DNA of 8,937 bases from Hyphomicrobiales bacterium (GTDB lineage: Bacteria > Pseudomonadota > Alphaproteobacteria > Rhizobiales > GCA-2746425). The notes below the pieces were generated by a model, which was not told where the DNA came from, did not search any database, and saw only the letters and a list, made by a program, of their open reading frames with translations. Within the stretch, counting starts at the first letter, position 1. Every line of letters starts with the position of its first letter. The stretch is from positions 2,671 through 11,607 of the forward strand of contig NVXB01000074.1 in assembly GCA_002746425.1 (NCBI GenBank), in the 5' to 3' direction. The position numbers and the translations under genes were made by a program. Shown here piece after piece: positions 1 through 6,610 of the stretch.

Positions 1-128
1 GGGCCAGTTAAGACCAGATCATCCATTTTTTACTCCAGGCTATATCTGTGTATTGGTGGCTGATGTATTAGCATGTTAGAAAAAAGATACGAGTAAATTG
101 ATTGATTTCCCCAAAAAAGGACAGGCAC

Positions 129-1004
129 ATGAGCGATAAATTAGTAGTGGGATTTGTTGGTGTTGGGTTGATGGGTTGGGGCATGGCCAAAAACCTGGTT
201 GAGAAGGGTTTTTCAACGCTTGTCACCGCCCACCGCAAGCGCGAAGCCGTGGATGATCTGGTCAAACGCGGTGCCACCGAAGTGGCCAATGTGGAAGAGA
301 TGGCCAAGCAAGCAGATGTCATCGTGCTGTGCGTCACAGGCAGCCCGCAGGTTGAAGAAAACATCGCCAAAATCATCAAGGTGATGAAGCCGGGCCTGAC
401 GATTATCGACACATCAACAGCAGAGCCAGAATCCACCATCAAACTGGCTAAATTGATGGCCGAACATGGCGGTTCATTGATCGACTCGCCGCTGTCACGC
501 ACCCCGGCCCATGCATGGGAAGGCGAGCTGACAAGTTTTGTTTCTGGCCCTGCCGATGTATTGGCAAAGGTCAAGCCGATTATCGACACATGGTCCGGCG
601 CGTTGATCACCGTCAGCAACACGGTGGGCGATGCCCATGCGCTGAAACTGGTCAATAATCTGGTATCATTGGGCTACGCAGCGCTCTGGTCAGAGTGTTA
701 TGCCACCCTTGGCAAGCTCAACGTTGACCCATCCATTTTCCGCGAAGTGATCCGCAACTCCGGCATGGTCTGCGGTAACTTTGAGAACTTTTCAAAATAT
801 GTCTGCGATGGCGATCCCAACGGCCATAAATTCTCGCTGGCCAATGGCCACAAGGATTTGAAATACTATAAGAACATGGCCGAGAATATGGGCATTGAAC
901 GCCCTATTTCAGGCAGCGCCTTGGCCGTATTCGACAAGGCTATTGATGGCGGAATGGGCGACCAGTTCTTGCCAGAACTCATCGATTCCATGCGCGATAA
1001 ATAG
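129..1004 (+). CDS. 3-hydroxyisobutyrate dehydrogenase-family NAD(P)-dependent oxidoreductase
   Basis: 291-residue beta-hydroxyacid dehydrogenase, the usual length for the family, which oxidises beta-hydroxy acids (or reduces the matching semialdehydes) in the cytoplasm with NAD(P). The N-terminal Rossmann motif GVGLMGWGMAKNL covers residues 11-23. The catalytic-lysine segment GDAHALKLVNNL (167-178) carries Lys173 and Asn177. The substrate-loop motif, normally DxPVSGG, reads DSPLSRTPAHAWEG (119-132), so the GG is replaced by Arg124-Thr125 and the substrate may be atypical. The stretch after beta-2 is AHRKRE (34-39), with basic residues and no acidic one, which hints at NADP preference (inference). 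I chose the ATG at 129 because AGGA sits 7 nt upstream; an ATG 27 nt earlier lacks a comparable site. It is transcribed towards the methyltransferase operon. The family assignment is sure; the substrate is unknown. Confidence 0.9.
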   Translation: MSDKLVVGFVGVGLMGWGMAKNLVEKGFSTLVTAHRKREAVDDLVKRGATEVANVEEMAKQADVIVLCVTGSPQVEENIAKIIKVMKPGLTIIDTSTAEPESTIKLAKLMAEHGGSLIDSPLSRTPAHAWEGELTSFVSGPADVLAKVKPIIDTWSGALITVSNTVGDAHALKLVNNLVSLGYAALWSECYATLGKLNVDPSIFREVIRNSGMVCGNFENFSKYVCDGDPNGHKFSLANGHKDLKYYKNMAENMGIERPISGSALAVFDKAIDGGMGDQFLPELIDSMRDK

Positions 1005-1020
1005 GCTTTTTGCCCAATTG

Positions 1021-1051
1021 GAAGCAACCAGCCTAAGCGGTTGGTTGCTTC
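1021..1051. terminator. Hairpin between two convergent genes, possible bidirectional terminator
   Basis: A perfect 10-bp inverted repeat, GAAGCAACCA at 1021-1030 and TGGTTGCTTC at 1042-1051, can extend inwards by three more pairs (one of them G-T), leaving a 5-nt loop. It sits where the + strand dehydrogenase and the - strand hydrolase converge, and the hydrolase stop codon (1033-1035) lies at the top of the hairpin. Neither strand has a clear T-run after the stem, so intrinsic termination is only a likely role. A mRNA 3'-end protecting structure is the alternative. Confidence 0.55.
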
Positions 1052-1746
1052 AACCAAGCTGCCATCGCGCTGTTGACAGCACCCGGCGCTTCCAGCGTCG
1101 CGATATGCCCTGTTTGCGGGATAACAACCAGCTCGCTATCGCCAAAAATGGCTGCAATATCTCGGTGGCTCTCCACCGAAAACAACGCATCCTCATCACC
1201 GCACAGCACCAGCACTGGGCACGCCAATGAGCGTAGGGCTTCGCGCCTGTCCGCACGCTGGCTGATGGCTTTGGATTGACACGCAAAAACGTCTTCGCCC
1301 AGATCAACCGTCATATCGACCAGCACTTTTCGCAGGTCTTCACGCTCCACATTACCCTTGGCAAGATAGCTCGGCACCAACTCTTCTAGTGCCACCACGG
1401 CCAGCCCATCACGCGATGCCCGCTCAATCCGGCGCTGCCGCGCCTCGGTGCGTTTAGCGACCTCCGGCAAAAGTGTCGTATCCAGCAGCGCCAAACGCTT
1501 GACCCGCTCCGGCGCAACTGCTGCCAGCTCTCCCGCAATCATACCGCCCATCGACAGGCCACACACATTGAGCGGACCATCGCCTGCAGCTTTGAGCGCA
1601 TTTCTAACAAAGATTTCAAAACTGTCGCCGCTGGAAAAATCCGCGACGACAATGTTGTGCGTCTTGGCAAAGAACTCAATTTGCGGCGCGAAAAGTCGTG
1701 TGTCGCACATGTGTCCCGGCAGCAGTAAAAGCGTTTCTTTGCTCAT
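1033..1746 (-). CDS. Alpha/beta hydrolase, small esterase/lactonase-like
   Basis: 237-residue alpha/beta-hydrolase-fold protein, probably a cytoplasmic ester, thioester or lactone hydrolase. The oxyanion-hole region is LLLLPGHMCD (6-15). The nucleophile elbow GLSMGG (63-68) places the catalytic Ser at 65. The acid is most likely Asp186 in CGDEDALF (182-189), and the base is His214 in PQTGHIATLE (210-219). There is no signal peptide. It is slightly shorter than typical 250-280-residue relatives, consistent with a small cap. Its ATG overlaps the stop of the upstream methyltransferase-like gene by one base (TAATG), so it is almost certainly translationally coupled and the last gene of the operon. 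A weak GGGA lies about 9 nt upstream. The family is certain; the substrate cannot be read from the sequence. Confidence 0.88.
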   Translation of the reverse strand: MSKETLLLLPGHMCDTRLFAPQIEFFAKTHNIVVADFSSGDSFEIFVRNALKAAGDGPLNVCGLSMGGMIAGELAAVAPERVKRLALLDTTLLPEVAKRTEARQRRIERASRDGLAVVALEELVPSYLAKGNVEREDLRKVLVDMTVDLGEDVFACQSKAISQRADRREALRSLACPVLVLCGDEDALFSVESHRDIAAIFGDSELVVIPQTGHIATLEAPGAVNSAMAAWLKQPTA

Positions 1747-2894
1747 TAGGATTTTCCCGCATTTAAATTTGGGCTGGCGATATCCGCACCCGCCTTCAAA
1801 GCTGCCAATTTGGCATAGGCGATTTCAGGGTCAATCGCGCCATAACCAGCAAAGGTCCCAAAGCCGCAATCTGATCCGGCTATGACCCGATCAGCCCCGA
1901 CTATGTCGGTAAAGCGGGTGATGCGCTGCGCCACAAGCTCTGGATGCTCAACGAAATTGGTGGTGGTGTCGACAACGCCCGGCACCAAAATTTTATCGTC
2001 AGGGATATCGGCTTTGCGGTCGCGAAACACGGTCCATTCGTGGGCGTGGCGCGGATTGGAGGTTTCGAACAATAGATAGCGCGCCTTGGCGCTCATCAGC
2101 GTGTCGAACACTTTTTCCATGCCGATATCGCAGGTGTGCGGCCCCTCATAATTGCCCCAGCAAATATGAATACGCACCTTGTCTTGCGGGATATCACGCA
2201 GGGCATGGTTGAGCGCCTCGACATGGCTGTTGGCGATTTTGACGAACTCGTCATCGGATAGATCGTTGAACAGCATGTGCCGCGACAGGGCCAAATCCGG
2301 GCAATCGAGCTGTAAATCCAAACCAGCGGCGATGATGGTTTCGTATTCGGCCTTCATCACATCAGCCAATGCGGCGAGATACGCCTCGCGGGTCGGGTAA
2401 TGGTCGTTCTGCAAAAACAGCGAGATAACGCCCGGCGATGCGGCGTTCATAAAGCCGCGCTTGGCACCGTGTCGCTGCATCGCCGCTTTGAGATTATTGA
2501 TATCTTTTTGTAGCTCTCCTTGCCCTTTGGATGTCACCTCGCCGGTGCACATTGGGCGCGAGAAACGCGGGGCATCATCGCCCTCGGCCAAGCGCTTCAA
2601 GAATGAGCGAAACTGCCGCAAATCCTGCGGCGTGTTGTGCGGACCCTCGCCCGAAAACCCGGTATAGCGATCTTTTACATAAGTCGCGTAGGAGATTTTC
2701 GAGGTCTCGCCATCGCTGACGATATCGACGCCCGCCTCAACCTGTTTTCGCACAGTGTCATCCACCGCCTCACGCATGGCGGCATCAAATTCCGCTTGCT
2801 CAAATGGCTTTTCATGCTCCCGCGCAAAGATGAAATCCACCACCTTTTGAGTGCGTGGCAGCGAGCCAACATGCGTCACAGTGATGTCTGACAT
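1746..2894 (-). CDS. Cobalamin-independent methionine synthase C-terminal-like zinc methyltransferase
   Basis: 382-residue protein matching only the catalytic C-terminal half of MetE (full MetE is about 750 residues), a (beta/alpha)8 barrel that activates a thiol on zinc for alkyl transfer. The family's opening motif HVGSLPR is at 8-14. All four zinc ligands are visible: His243 and Cys245 in HICWGN, Glu277 in LLFETSN and Cys343 in GSDCGFGT. The active site therefore looks intact. Stand-alone members of this family include short methionine synthases and epoxyalkane:coenzyme M transferases, and many have no known substrate. With no met genes nearby and a dehydrogenase directly upstream, a catabolic methyl- or alkyl-transfer role is as likely as methionine synthesis. 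It starts 8 nt after the HisD-like gene; the Shine-Dalgarno (AGGA) overlaps that gene's TAG stop. It ends in a TAATG overlap with the hydrolase gene. Confidence 0.88.
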   Translation of the reverse strand: MSDITVTHVGSLPRTQKVVDFIFAREHEKPFEQAEFDAAMREAVDDTVRKQVEAGVDIVSDGETSKISYATYVKDRYTGFSGEGPHNTPQDLRQFRSFLKRLAEGDDAPRFSRPMCTGEVTSKGQGELQKDINNLKAAMQRHGAKRGFMNAASPGVISLFLQNDHYPTREAYLAALADVMKAEYETIIAAGLDLQLDCPDLALSRHMLFNDLSDDEFVKIANSHVEALNHALRDIPQDKVRIHICWGNYEGPHTCDIGMEKVFDTLMSAKARYLLFETSNPRHAHEWTVFRDRKADIPDDKILVPGVVDTTTNFVEHPELVAQRITRFTDIVGADRVIAGSDCGFGTFAGYGAIDPEIAYAKLAALKAGADIASPNLNAGKS

Positions 2895-2902
2895 TGTGTG
2901 TC

Positions 2903-4225
2903 CTATTCAACTTTTTGAGGTTGCACGGCGGTGCCATATTCCACATTGCGGCCACCATAGCGGCGCACGCGGATATTGGCCTGTTCGGCATGGCCGACAA
3001 AGCCTTCCAGCATACAAAGCCGCGAGCAATATTCACCTATCATCGCAGCGGCTTCATCGGTTACCACGCGTTGATAAGAATGGGTTTTGAGGAATTTACC
3101 AACCCACAGCCCGCCGGTATAACGACCGGCCTTTTTGGTCGGCAAAGTATGGTTGGTGCCGATCACCTTATCGCCATTGGCGACATTGGTGCGCGGGCCC
3201 AAAAACAGCGCGCCATAGCTGGTCATATGCTCCAAGAACCAGTCATCGCGATCGGTCATTACCTGCACATGCTCGGACGCCAGATCATTGGCGACTTTGA
3301 GCATTTCATCATAGCTTTCGCACAAAATAACCTCGCCATAATCCTGCCAGCTCTTGCCAGCCGTATCGGCTGTGGGCAGGATTTTGAGGATACGCTCAAT
3401 CTGCTCCATGGTGTCCTGCGCCAATTTGCGCGAATTGGTGATCAGGATAGCGGGCGAATTGTAGCCATGCTCGGCCTGGCCCAGCAAATCCGTGGCGCAT
3501 AATTCGCCATCGACCGTCTCATCGGCGATGACCATGGTTTCCGTTGGGCCTGCCAGCAAATCAATGCCAACACGGCCAAATAATTGCCGTTTGGCTTCAG
3601 CCACAAAAGCGTTGCCTGGGCCAACAAGCATATCCACCGGATCAATACTTTGCGTGCCCAGCGCCAAAGCGCCAATGGCCTGAATGCCGCCCATCACGTA
3701 AATCTCATGCGCGCCAGCCAAATGCATGGCGGTGATCACTGCCGGATTCGGCTCGCCCTTGAAGGGCGGCGTGGCAGCAGCAATGCGCGGCACACCGGCG
3801 ACAGAGGCGGTCAACACCGACATATGCGCCGAAGCGACCATCGGAAACTTGCCGCCCGGCACATAGCAACCAACAGATTGCACGGGGATGTTTTTATGCC
3901 CCAAAATAACCCCTGGCAGCGTTTCCACTTCCACATCTGTCATGGAATCGCGCTGGGCCTGCGCAAAGCGGCGCACCTGGGTTTGAGCGAATTTAATGTC
4001 TTCCATCTCACGCGCAGAAACCTTTTGCATCAAGGCTTCAATCTCGCTTTGGCTCAAGCGGAAGGAAGGTTTTGAATAATTGTCGAATTTTGCGGCCAGT
4101 TCATGCACGGCTTCATCGCCGCGCGCCTCGATATCCTTGAGAATTGTCTCGACGGTTTCCCGTACTTTTTGATCGTCTTCTGCACGTTCAGATGCTGGTT
4201 TTGCCGTCTTCAGGTATTCGCTCAT
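2903..4225 (-). CDS. Histidinol dehydrogenase-family zinc dehydrogenase (HisD/HpsN-like)
   Basis: 440-residue member of the HisD family, NAD-dependent zinc enzymes that oxidise a primary alcohol through an aldehyde to a carboxylate. By alignment from memory with E. coli HisD, the zinc ligands are Gln250 and His253 (GQAEHG), Asp352 (NGDKVIGTNH) and His412 (EGFVGHAEQ). The catalytic pair is Glu318-His319 (ASEHVQV). The cofactor region includes VPGGKFP (122-128) and GPGNAFVAEAK (202-212). HisD's AGPSE reads AGPTE (225-229). No histidine-biosynthesis gene is near, and the partners are a MetE-like protein and a hydrolase, so a catabolic paralogue is more likely than true HisD. HpsN (sulfopropanediol 3-dehydrogenase) is the best-known paralogue, but I cannot assign that activity. 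It is the first gene of a tight three-gene set. GGAAG lies about 10 nt before the ATG. Confidence 0.88.
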   Translation of the reverse strand: MSEYLKTAKPASERAEDDQKVRETVETILKDIEARGDEAVHELAAKFDNYSKPSFRLSQSEIEALMQKVSAREMEDIKFAQTQVRRFAQAQRDSMTDVEVETLPGVILGHKNIPVQSVGCYVPGGKFPMVASAHMSVLTASVAGVPRIAAATPPFKGEPNPAVITAMHLAGAHEIYVMGGIQAIGALALGTQSIDPVDMLVGPGNAFVAEAKRQLFGRVGIDLLAGPTETMVIADETVDGELCATDLLGQAEHGYNSPAILITNSRKLAQDTMEQIERILKILPTADTAGKSWQDYGEVILCESYDEMLKVANDLASEHVQVMTDRDDWFLEHMTSYGALFLGPRTNVANGDKVIGTNHTLPTKKAGRYTGGLWVGKFLKTHSYQRVVTDEAAAMIGEYCSRLCMLEGFVGHAEQANIRVRRYGGRNVEYGTAVQPQKVE

Positions 4226-4253
4226 ATAAATGTATCTTCCAGCTTTTCTCTCA

Positions 4254-4300
4254 GTATTAATGTCCCGCTTAGGATAGCGGGAAAATGACGTTGGGTAAAA
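4254..4300 (-). promoter_or_regulatory. Candidate promoter/operator upstream of the HisD-like operon
   Basis: The 90-nt gap between lrgB and the HisD-like gene holds a perfect 7-6-7 inverted repeat, TCCCGCT (4263-4269) and AGCGGGA (4276-4282). On the - strand a weak sigma-70-like pair, TTTTAC (4300-4295) and TATCCT (4276-4271), is spaced by 18 nt, and the palindrome covers its -10 element. An operator for a dimeric repressor fits this placement. A hairpin is possible too, but no T-run follows it on either strand, which argues against a simple terminator after lrgB. Confidence 0.35.
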
Positions 4301-4315
4301 CGCCCTTGTCTATTT

Positions 4316-5032
4316 TTAAAAAACCAATTGCCAGATCAATGGCAGTAAAATCGCGGTTGCGAGCGCATTGAGCCCCATCGCCAACCCCGAAAAGGCTCCG
4401 GCAACCTCGCTTTCCTGATAGACGCGCGCCGTGCCGATGCCGTGGCTCGCCGTGCCCATGGCCAGGCCTCGCGCCGCCCAGTCTTTTATGCCAAGCATGT
4501 TGAGCAAAATGGGCCCTAACATCGCGCCCGTAATCCCCGTTAACATAACTAGAACAGCGGTTAGAGAGGGCAAGCCTCCCAACTGCTCAGATATGCCCAT
4601 GGCCACCGGCGCAGTGACCGATTTGGGTGCCAGCGATATCAACGTATCGTCGGAACTTTTCAGCAATATGCCAATCGCCAATGCCGAAATCATCGCCGTT
4701 AAAGAGCCGGTCAAAATGCTGACAACGATTGCAAACGCAGATTTGCGCACCTTGTTGAATTGCCGATAAAGCGGAATGGCCAGCGCCACCGTTGCCGGCC
4801 CCAAAATGAAATGCACAAATTGCGCGCCCTCAAAATATTCCTGATAGCTAGTGCCGGTTACGCTTAAAATCGCCACTGTCACCACCACGGCAATCATCAC
4901 AGGGTTGAGCAAGGCGTTTTTGTTGCCCTTTTGATAAATCCAGTTTCCAATTTGAAACGCCACCAGCGTCAAGGTGAGATGAAGCAGTGGAGAGGCGCTG
5001 AGATAGACCCAAATATCGCGAAGATCACCCAT
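4316..5032 (-). CDS. lrgB: LrgB/CidB-family inner-membrane protein
   Basis: 238-residue multi-pass inner-membrane protein. Family signatures are LGPATVALAIPLY (77-89), PKSVTAPVAMGIS (136-148) and GTASHGIGTAR (193-203). There is a series of hydrophobic segments from about residue 14 to the C-terminus, and the length is normal. With LrgA it forms the two-part LrgAB/CidAB system. This was first described as a murein-hydrolase modulator (holin/antiholin-like); later work showed pyruvate transport for the Bacillus pair and glycolate/glycerate transport for the fused plastid relative PLGG1. Its ATG overlaps the lrgA stop by 8 nt and is preceded by a strong AAGGAGG about 8 nt upstream, so translation is coupled but efficient by itself. 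A small-carboxylate transporter role is favoured by the nearby PdhR-type operator (inference). Confidence 0.93.
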   Translation of the reverse strand: MGDLRDIWVYLSASPLLHLTLTLVAFQIGNWIYQKGNKNALLNPVMIAVVVTVAILSVTGTSYQEYFEGAQFVHFILGPATVALAIPLYRQFNKVRKSAFAIVVSILTGSLTAMISALAIGILLKSSDDTLISLAPKSVTAPVAMGISEQLGGLPSLTAVLVMLTGITGAMLGPILLNMLGIKDWAARGLAMGTASHGIGTARVYQESEVAGAFSGLAMGLNALATAILLPLIWQLVF

Positions 5033-5417
5033 TGTGATGCCCTCCTTTTTGCGCCGTTTTACTGTCTGGTTTTTGGTCTGACTTGCTCTTGCCCAGCCAG
5101 TTCATCATCAGGCCGGTAACGGTGATCGTCAGCAAGGTGCTGACCAAAAGCGCGACAGAAACCGCCAGCCAATCCTGCCCCAACAACCGGAAATGCAGCA
5201 TGACGCCTACGCCCGCTGGCACGAAAAGAAGCGATAAATGGTTGAGCAAGCCATCAGCGCAATTGGCCATTGATTTGGAAATGCCACCGCGCAACAAAAG
5301 CAGCACAAATAACAGCACCATGCCAATAACCGGCCCCGGCGCAGGTAGCGCCAGAAATTTACTCAACAGCTCGCCCACCAACTGACAACACAGAATGAGC
5401 GTTATTGAATTCAGCAT
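5025..5417 (-). CDS. lrgA: LrgA/CidA-family membrane protein
   Basis: 130-residue small membrane protein of the LrgA/CidA (YohJ) family, partner of the LrgB encoded immediately downstream. Visible signatures are LPAPGPVIGM (24-33) and LLFVPAGVGVM (63-73). There are four hydrophobic segments near 4-20, 28-43, 59-77 and 83-107, followed by a hydrophilic, charged tail ending in a His-rich run (GGHHNG). The ATG at 5417 is chosen over a TTG 27 nt upstream because AAGGA lies 9 nt before it and the resulting N-terminus starts directly with the first membrane segment, as in relatives. It is the first gene of the lrgAB pair, divergent from the DUF2157 gene. No LytS/LytR two-component pair, the usual regulator in Gram-positive bacteria, is in the window. 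Confidence 0.92.
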   Translation of the reverse strand: MLNSITLILCCQLVGELLSKFLALPAPGPVIGMVLLFVLLLLRGGISKSMANCADGLLNHLSLLFVPAGVGVMLHFRLLGQDWLAVSVALLVSTLLTITVTGLMMNWLGKSKSDQKPDSKTAQKGGHHNG

Positions 5418-5460
5418 AATTTTGTATCCTTGATTATGGGCCAATCAGGGCCTGCCCCAA

Positions 5461-5489
5461 AATAGAGCAAAGAAGACCGCCATCAACAA
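5461..5489 (-). promoter_or_regulatory. Candidate sigma-70 promoter of lrgAB
   Basis: On the - strand, TTGTTG (5489-5484) and TCTATT (5466-5461) are 17 nt apart. This would start transcription near 5454, giving a leader of roughly 37 nt before the lrgA ATG. The matches are only 3/6 and 4/6, so this is a suggestion based on position and spacing. Confidence 0.3.
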
Positions 5490-5543
5490 CAGAAAATTGG
5501 CCAGCAGTCTGACGCAAATTTGCCATGCTTGTTTGTTCTGCTT

Positions 5544-5558
5544 ATTGGTGGGACCAAT
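5544..5558. promoter_or_regulatory. PdhR/LldR-type operator ATTGGT-N3-ACCAAT
   Basis: The 15-bp sequence ATTGGTGGGACCAAT is a perfect 6-3-6 palindrome. It matches the established consensus of PdhR and related FadR-subfamily GntR regulators (ATTGGTNNNACCAAT), which respond to small acids such as pyruvate or lactate. It lies in the divergent region, 38 nt before the DUF2157 start codon and about 126 nt before lrgA. It overlaps the -35 element of the best promoter I see for the DUF2157 operon, so repression there is the simplest reading. No GntR gene is in the window, so the regulator would act from elsewhere. Confidence 0.6.
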
Positions 5559-5572
5559 GAGTTAGATTTAAT
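5545..5572 (+). promoter_or_regulatory. Candidate promoter of the DUF2157-DUF4401-GDYXXLXY operon
   Basis: TTGGTG (5545-5550) and TTTAAT (5567-5572, 5/6 match to the -10 consensus) are separated by 16 nt. Transcription would start near 5579, leaving a short leader that contains the GGGAAG ribosome site at 5586-5591. The -35 element lies inside the ATTGGT-N3-ACCAAT palindrome. Confidence 0.4.
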
Positions 5573-5596
5573 GAAAGTTGTGGGCGGGAAGACACT

Positions 5597-6610
5597 TTGA
5601 CAGGCCAGCACCAAAACATAACGCTTGATCAAATACCCGCGAACCGGGATTTGATCGAAGAGCTGTATGCCCACGGCAAAATCTCGCGAGAAGCGCGCAG
5701 CCATGCGCTGCATTTAATCCACCCTCATGCTTTGTGGGGGCTTTGGATTTCGCGGCTGCTGGTGGCTTTTGGCACTGCGCTGGTGCTGGCGGGCATCATC
5801 TTCTTTTTCGCCTTTAACTGGGCCAGAATCACGCCCTTGATGAAGTTTTCGCTTATTGAGTTTGGCGTTGTTTTGTGTCTGGCAGGGGCGTTCTTCTTTA
5901 CGCTCAAATCGCTGGGCGGGCAAGTTTTACTGCTGTGTTGCAGTGTGCTTGTTGGCGTGTTCATGGCGGTGTTTGGCCAAATTTACCAAACCGGGGCTGA
6001 TGCCTATCAGTTGTTTATGATGTGGTCCTTGCTAACCCTTGGCTGGACTTTACTGTCTCGTTTTACCGCGCAATGGGTTTTTTGGCTGGTCATTACCAAC
6101 CTGTTTTTAGTGTTTTGGTGGGAGCAAGGGTCTAACCACAGCAAAACGGCGGAATATACCATTTATTTGGCCATGGGATTGCTCAATGGAGCGGCGCTGG
6201 GCTTGCGAGAATATCTGGTGCTTTTCAGGGGTAGCCTATGGCCAGCCGCGCGCTGGACGCGAGCCGCTTTGGTCATCGCGACGCTGTTTTGCGCGCTGGT
6301 GTTGGTCATCCATATGATACTGGATGAAAACCGGATGAGCCTGCCAATTGCCTTTGGCGGCGTTGCGGGCCTTGTCGGCCTGGCCGCGATTTATCTCATT
6401 TACCGCTTTAGGTTCTCGGATATGTGGCCCCTGGCGGCGGCGGTTCTCTCAATCTGCCTAATCGTGACCGTGACCTGCATTAAATTGCTGGTGGAAGCCG
6501 ATTTTGGATCATCCGGGGCGGCGACCTTGTTTTATTCTGGGCTTGTCACGCTGATTGTTTTTTCTCTTGCGGGGGGTCATCTCAAAAACCTGATGGTGGA
6601 CCATGACTGA
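5597..6610 (+). CDS. DUF2157 domain-containing membrane protein
   Basis: 337-residue integral membrane protein of unknown function. A soluble N-terminus of about 45 residues contains the helical stretch LIEELYAHGKIS (19-30), as is usual before a DUF2157 domain. Many hydrophobic segments follow, the first near 52-75 ending in FAFNW (71-75). The family-like motif YQTGADAYQLF is at 130-140, between the third and fourth segments. The start is TTG at 5597, supported by GGGAAG 5 nt upstream and by the N-terminal length of relatives; no in-frame ATG occurs until residue 82, inside the membrane domain. The stop overlaps the DUF4401 start by 8 nt. This gene leads a coupled trio (DUF2157, DUF4401, GDYXXLXY) that recurs in proteobacterial genomes, to my knowledge without an assigned function. 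A PdhR-type operator overlaps its likely promoter. Confidence 0.87.
   Translation: MTGQHQNITLDQIPANRDLIEELYAHGKISREARSHALHLIHPHALWGLWISRLLVAFGTALVLAGIIFFFAFNWARITPLMKFSLIEFGVVLCLAGAFFFTLKSLGGQVLLLCCSVLVGVFMAVFGQIYQTGADAYQLFMMWSLLTLGWTLLSRFTAQWVFWLVITNLFLVFWWEQGSNHSKTAEYTIYLAMGLLNGAALGLREYLVLFRGSLWPAARWTRAALVIATLFCALVLVIHMILDENRMSLPIAFGGVAGLVGLAAIYLIYRFRFSDMWPLAAAVLSICLIVTVTCIKLLVEADFGSSGAATLFYSGLVTLIVFSLAGGHLKNLMVDHD

Noticed and set aside
52..66. Second ATTGGT operator upstream of the HIBADH-like gene
   Set aside because: Only one half-site (ATTGGT at 52-57) is present; the other arm reads TGATGT instead of ACCAAT.
68..655. 195-residue open frame on the - strand opposite the HIBADH-like gene
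   Set aside because: It is antisense to a gene with clear family motifs, has low-complexity Ser/Thr-rich composition and has no recognisable domain.
2894..3502. 202-residue + strand frame opposite the HisD-like gene
   Set aside because: Shadow of the HisD-like coding sequence; the - strand product carries the zinc and catalytic residues of a known family.
3584..4075. 163-residue + strand frame opposite the HisD-like gene
   Set aside because: Shadow frame, rich in His and Arg as expected from reverse-reading codons, with no family features.
2903..4225. Naming the HisD-like gene hisD or hpsN
   Set aside because: Conserved residues prove the family but do not separate histidinol dehydrogenase, HpsN and other paralogues; the context lacks histidine genes and the rest of a known dihydroxypropanesulfonate pathway.
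4316..5417. Treating lrgAB as a phage-type holin/antiholin cassette
   Set aside because: There is no endolysin or phage gene nearby, and characterised relatives in bacteria and plastids act as small-carboxylate transporters; the cell-lysis role is not supported here.
5418..5444. Nine-residue N-terminal extension of LrgA from a TTG codon
   Set aside because: The ATG at 5417 has a well-placed AAGGA and starts directly at the first membrane segment; the TTG has no better signal.
5571..5600. Nine-codon leader ORF whose TGA overlaps the TTG start of the DUF2157 gene
   Set aside because: Its ATG overlaps the likely -10 element (5567-5572), so it would probably not be in the transcript, and no ribosome site precedes it.
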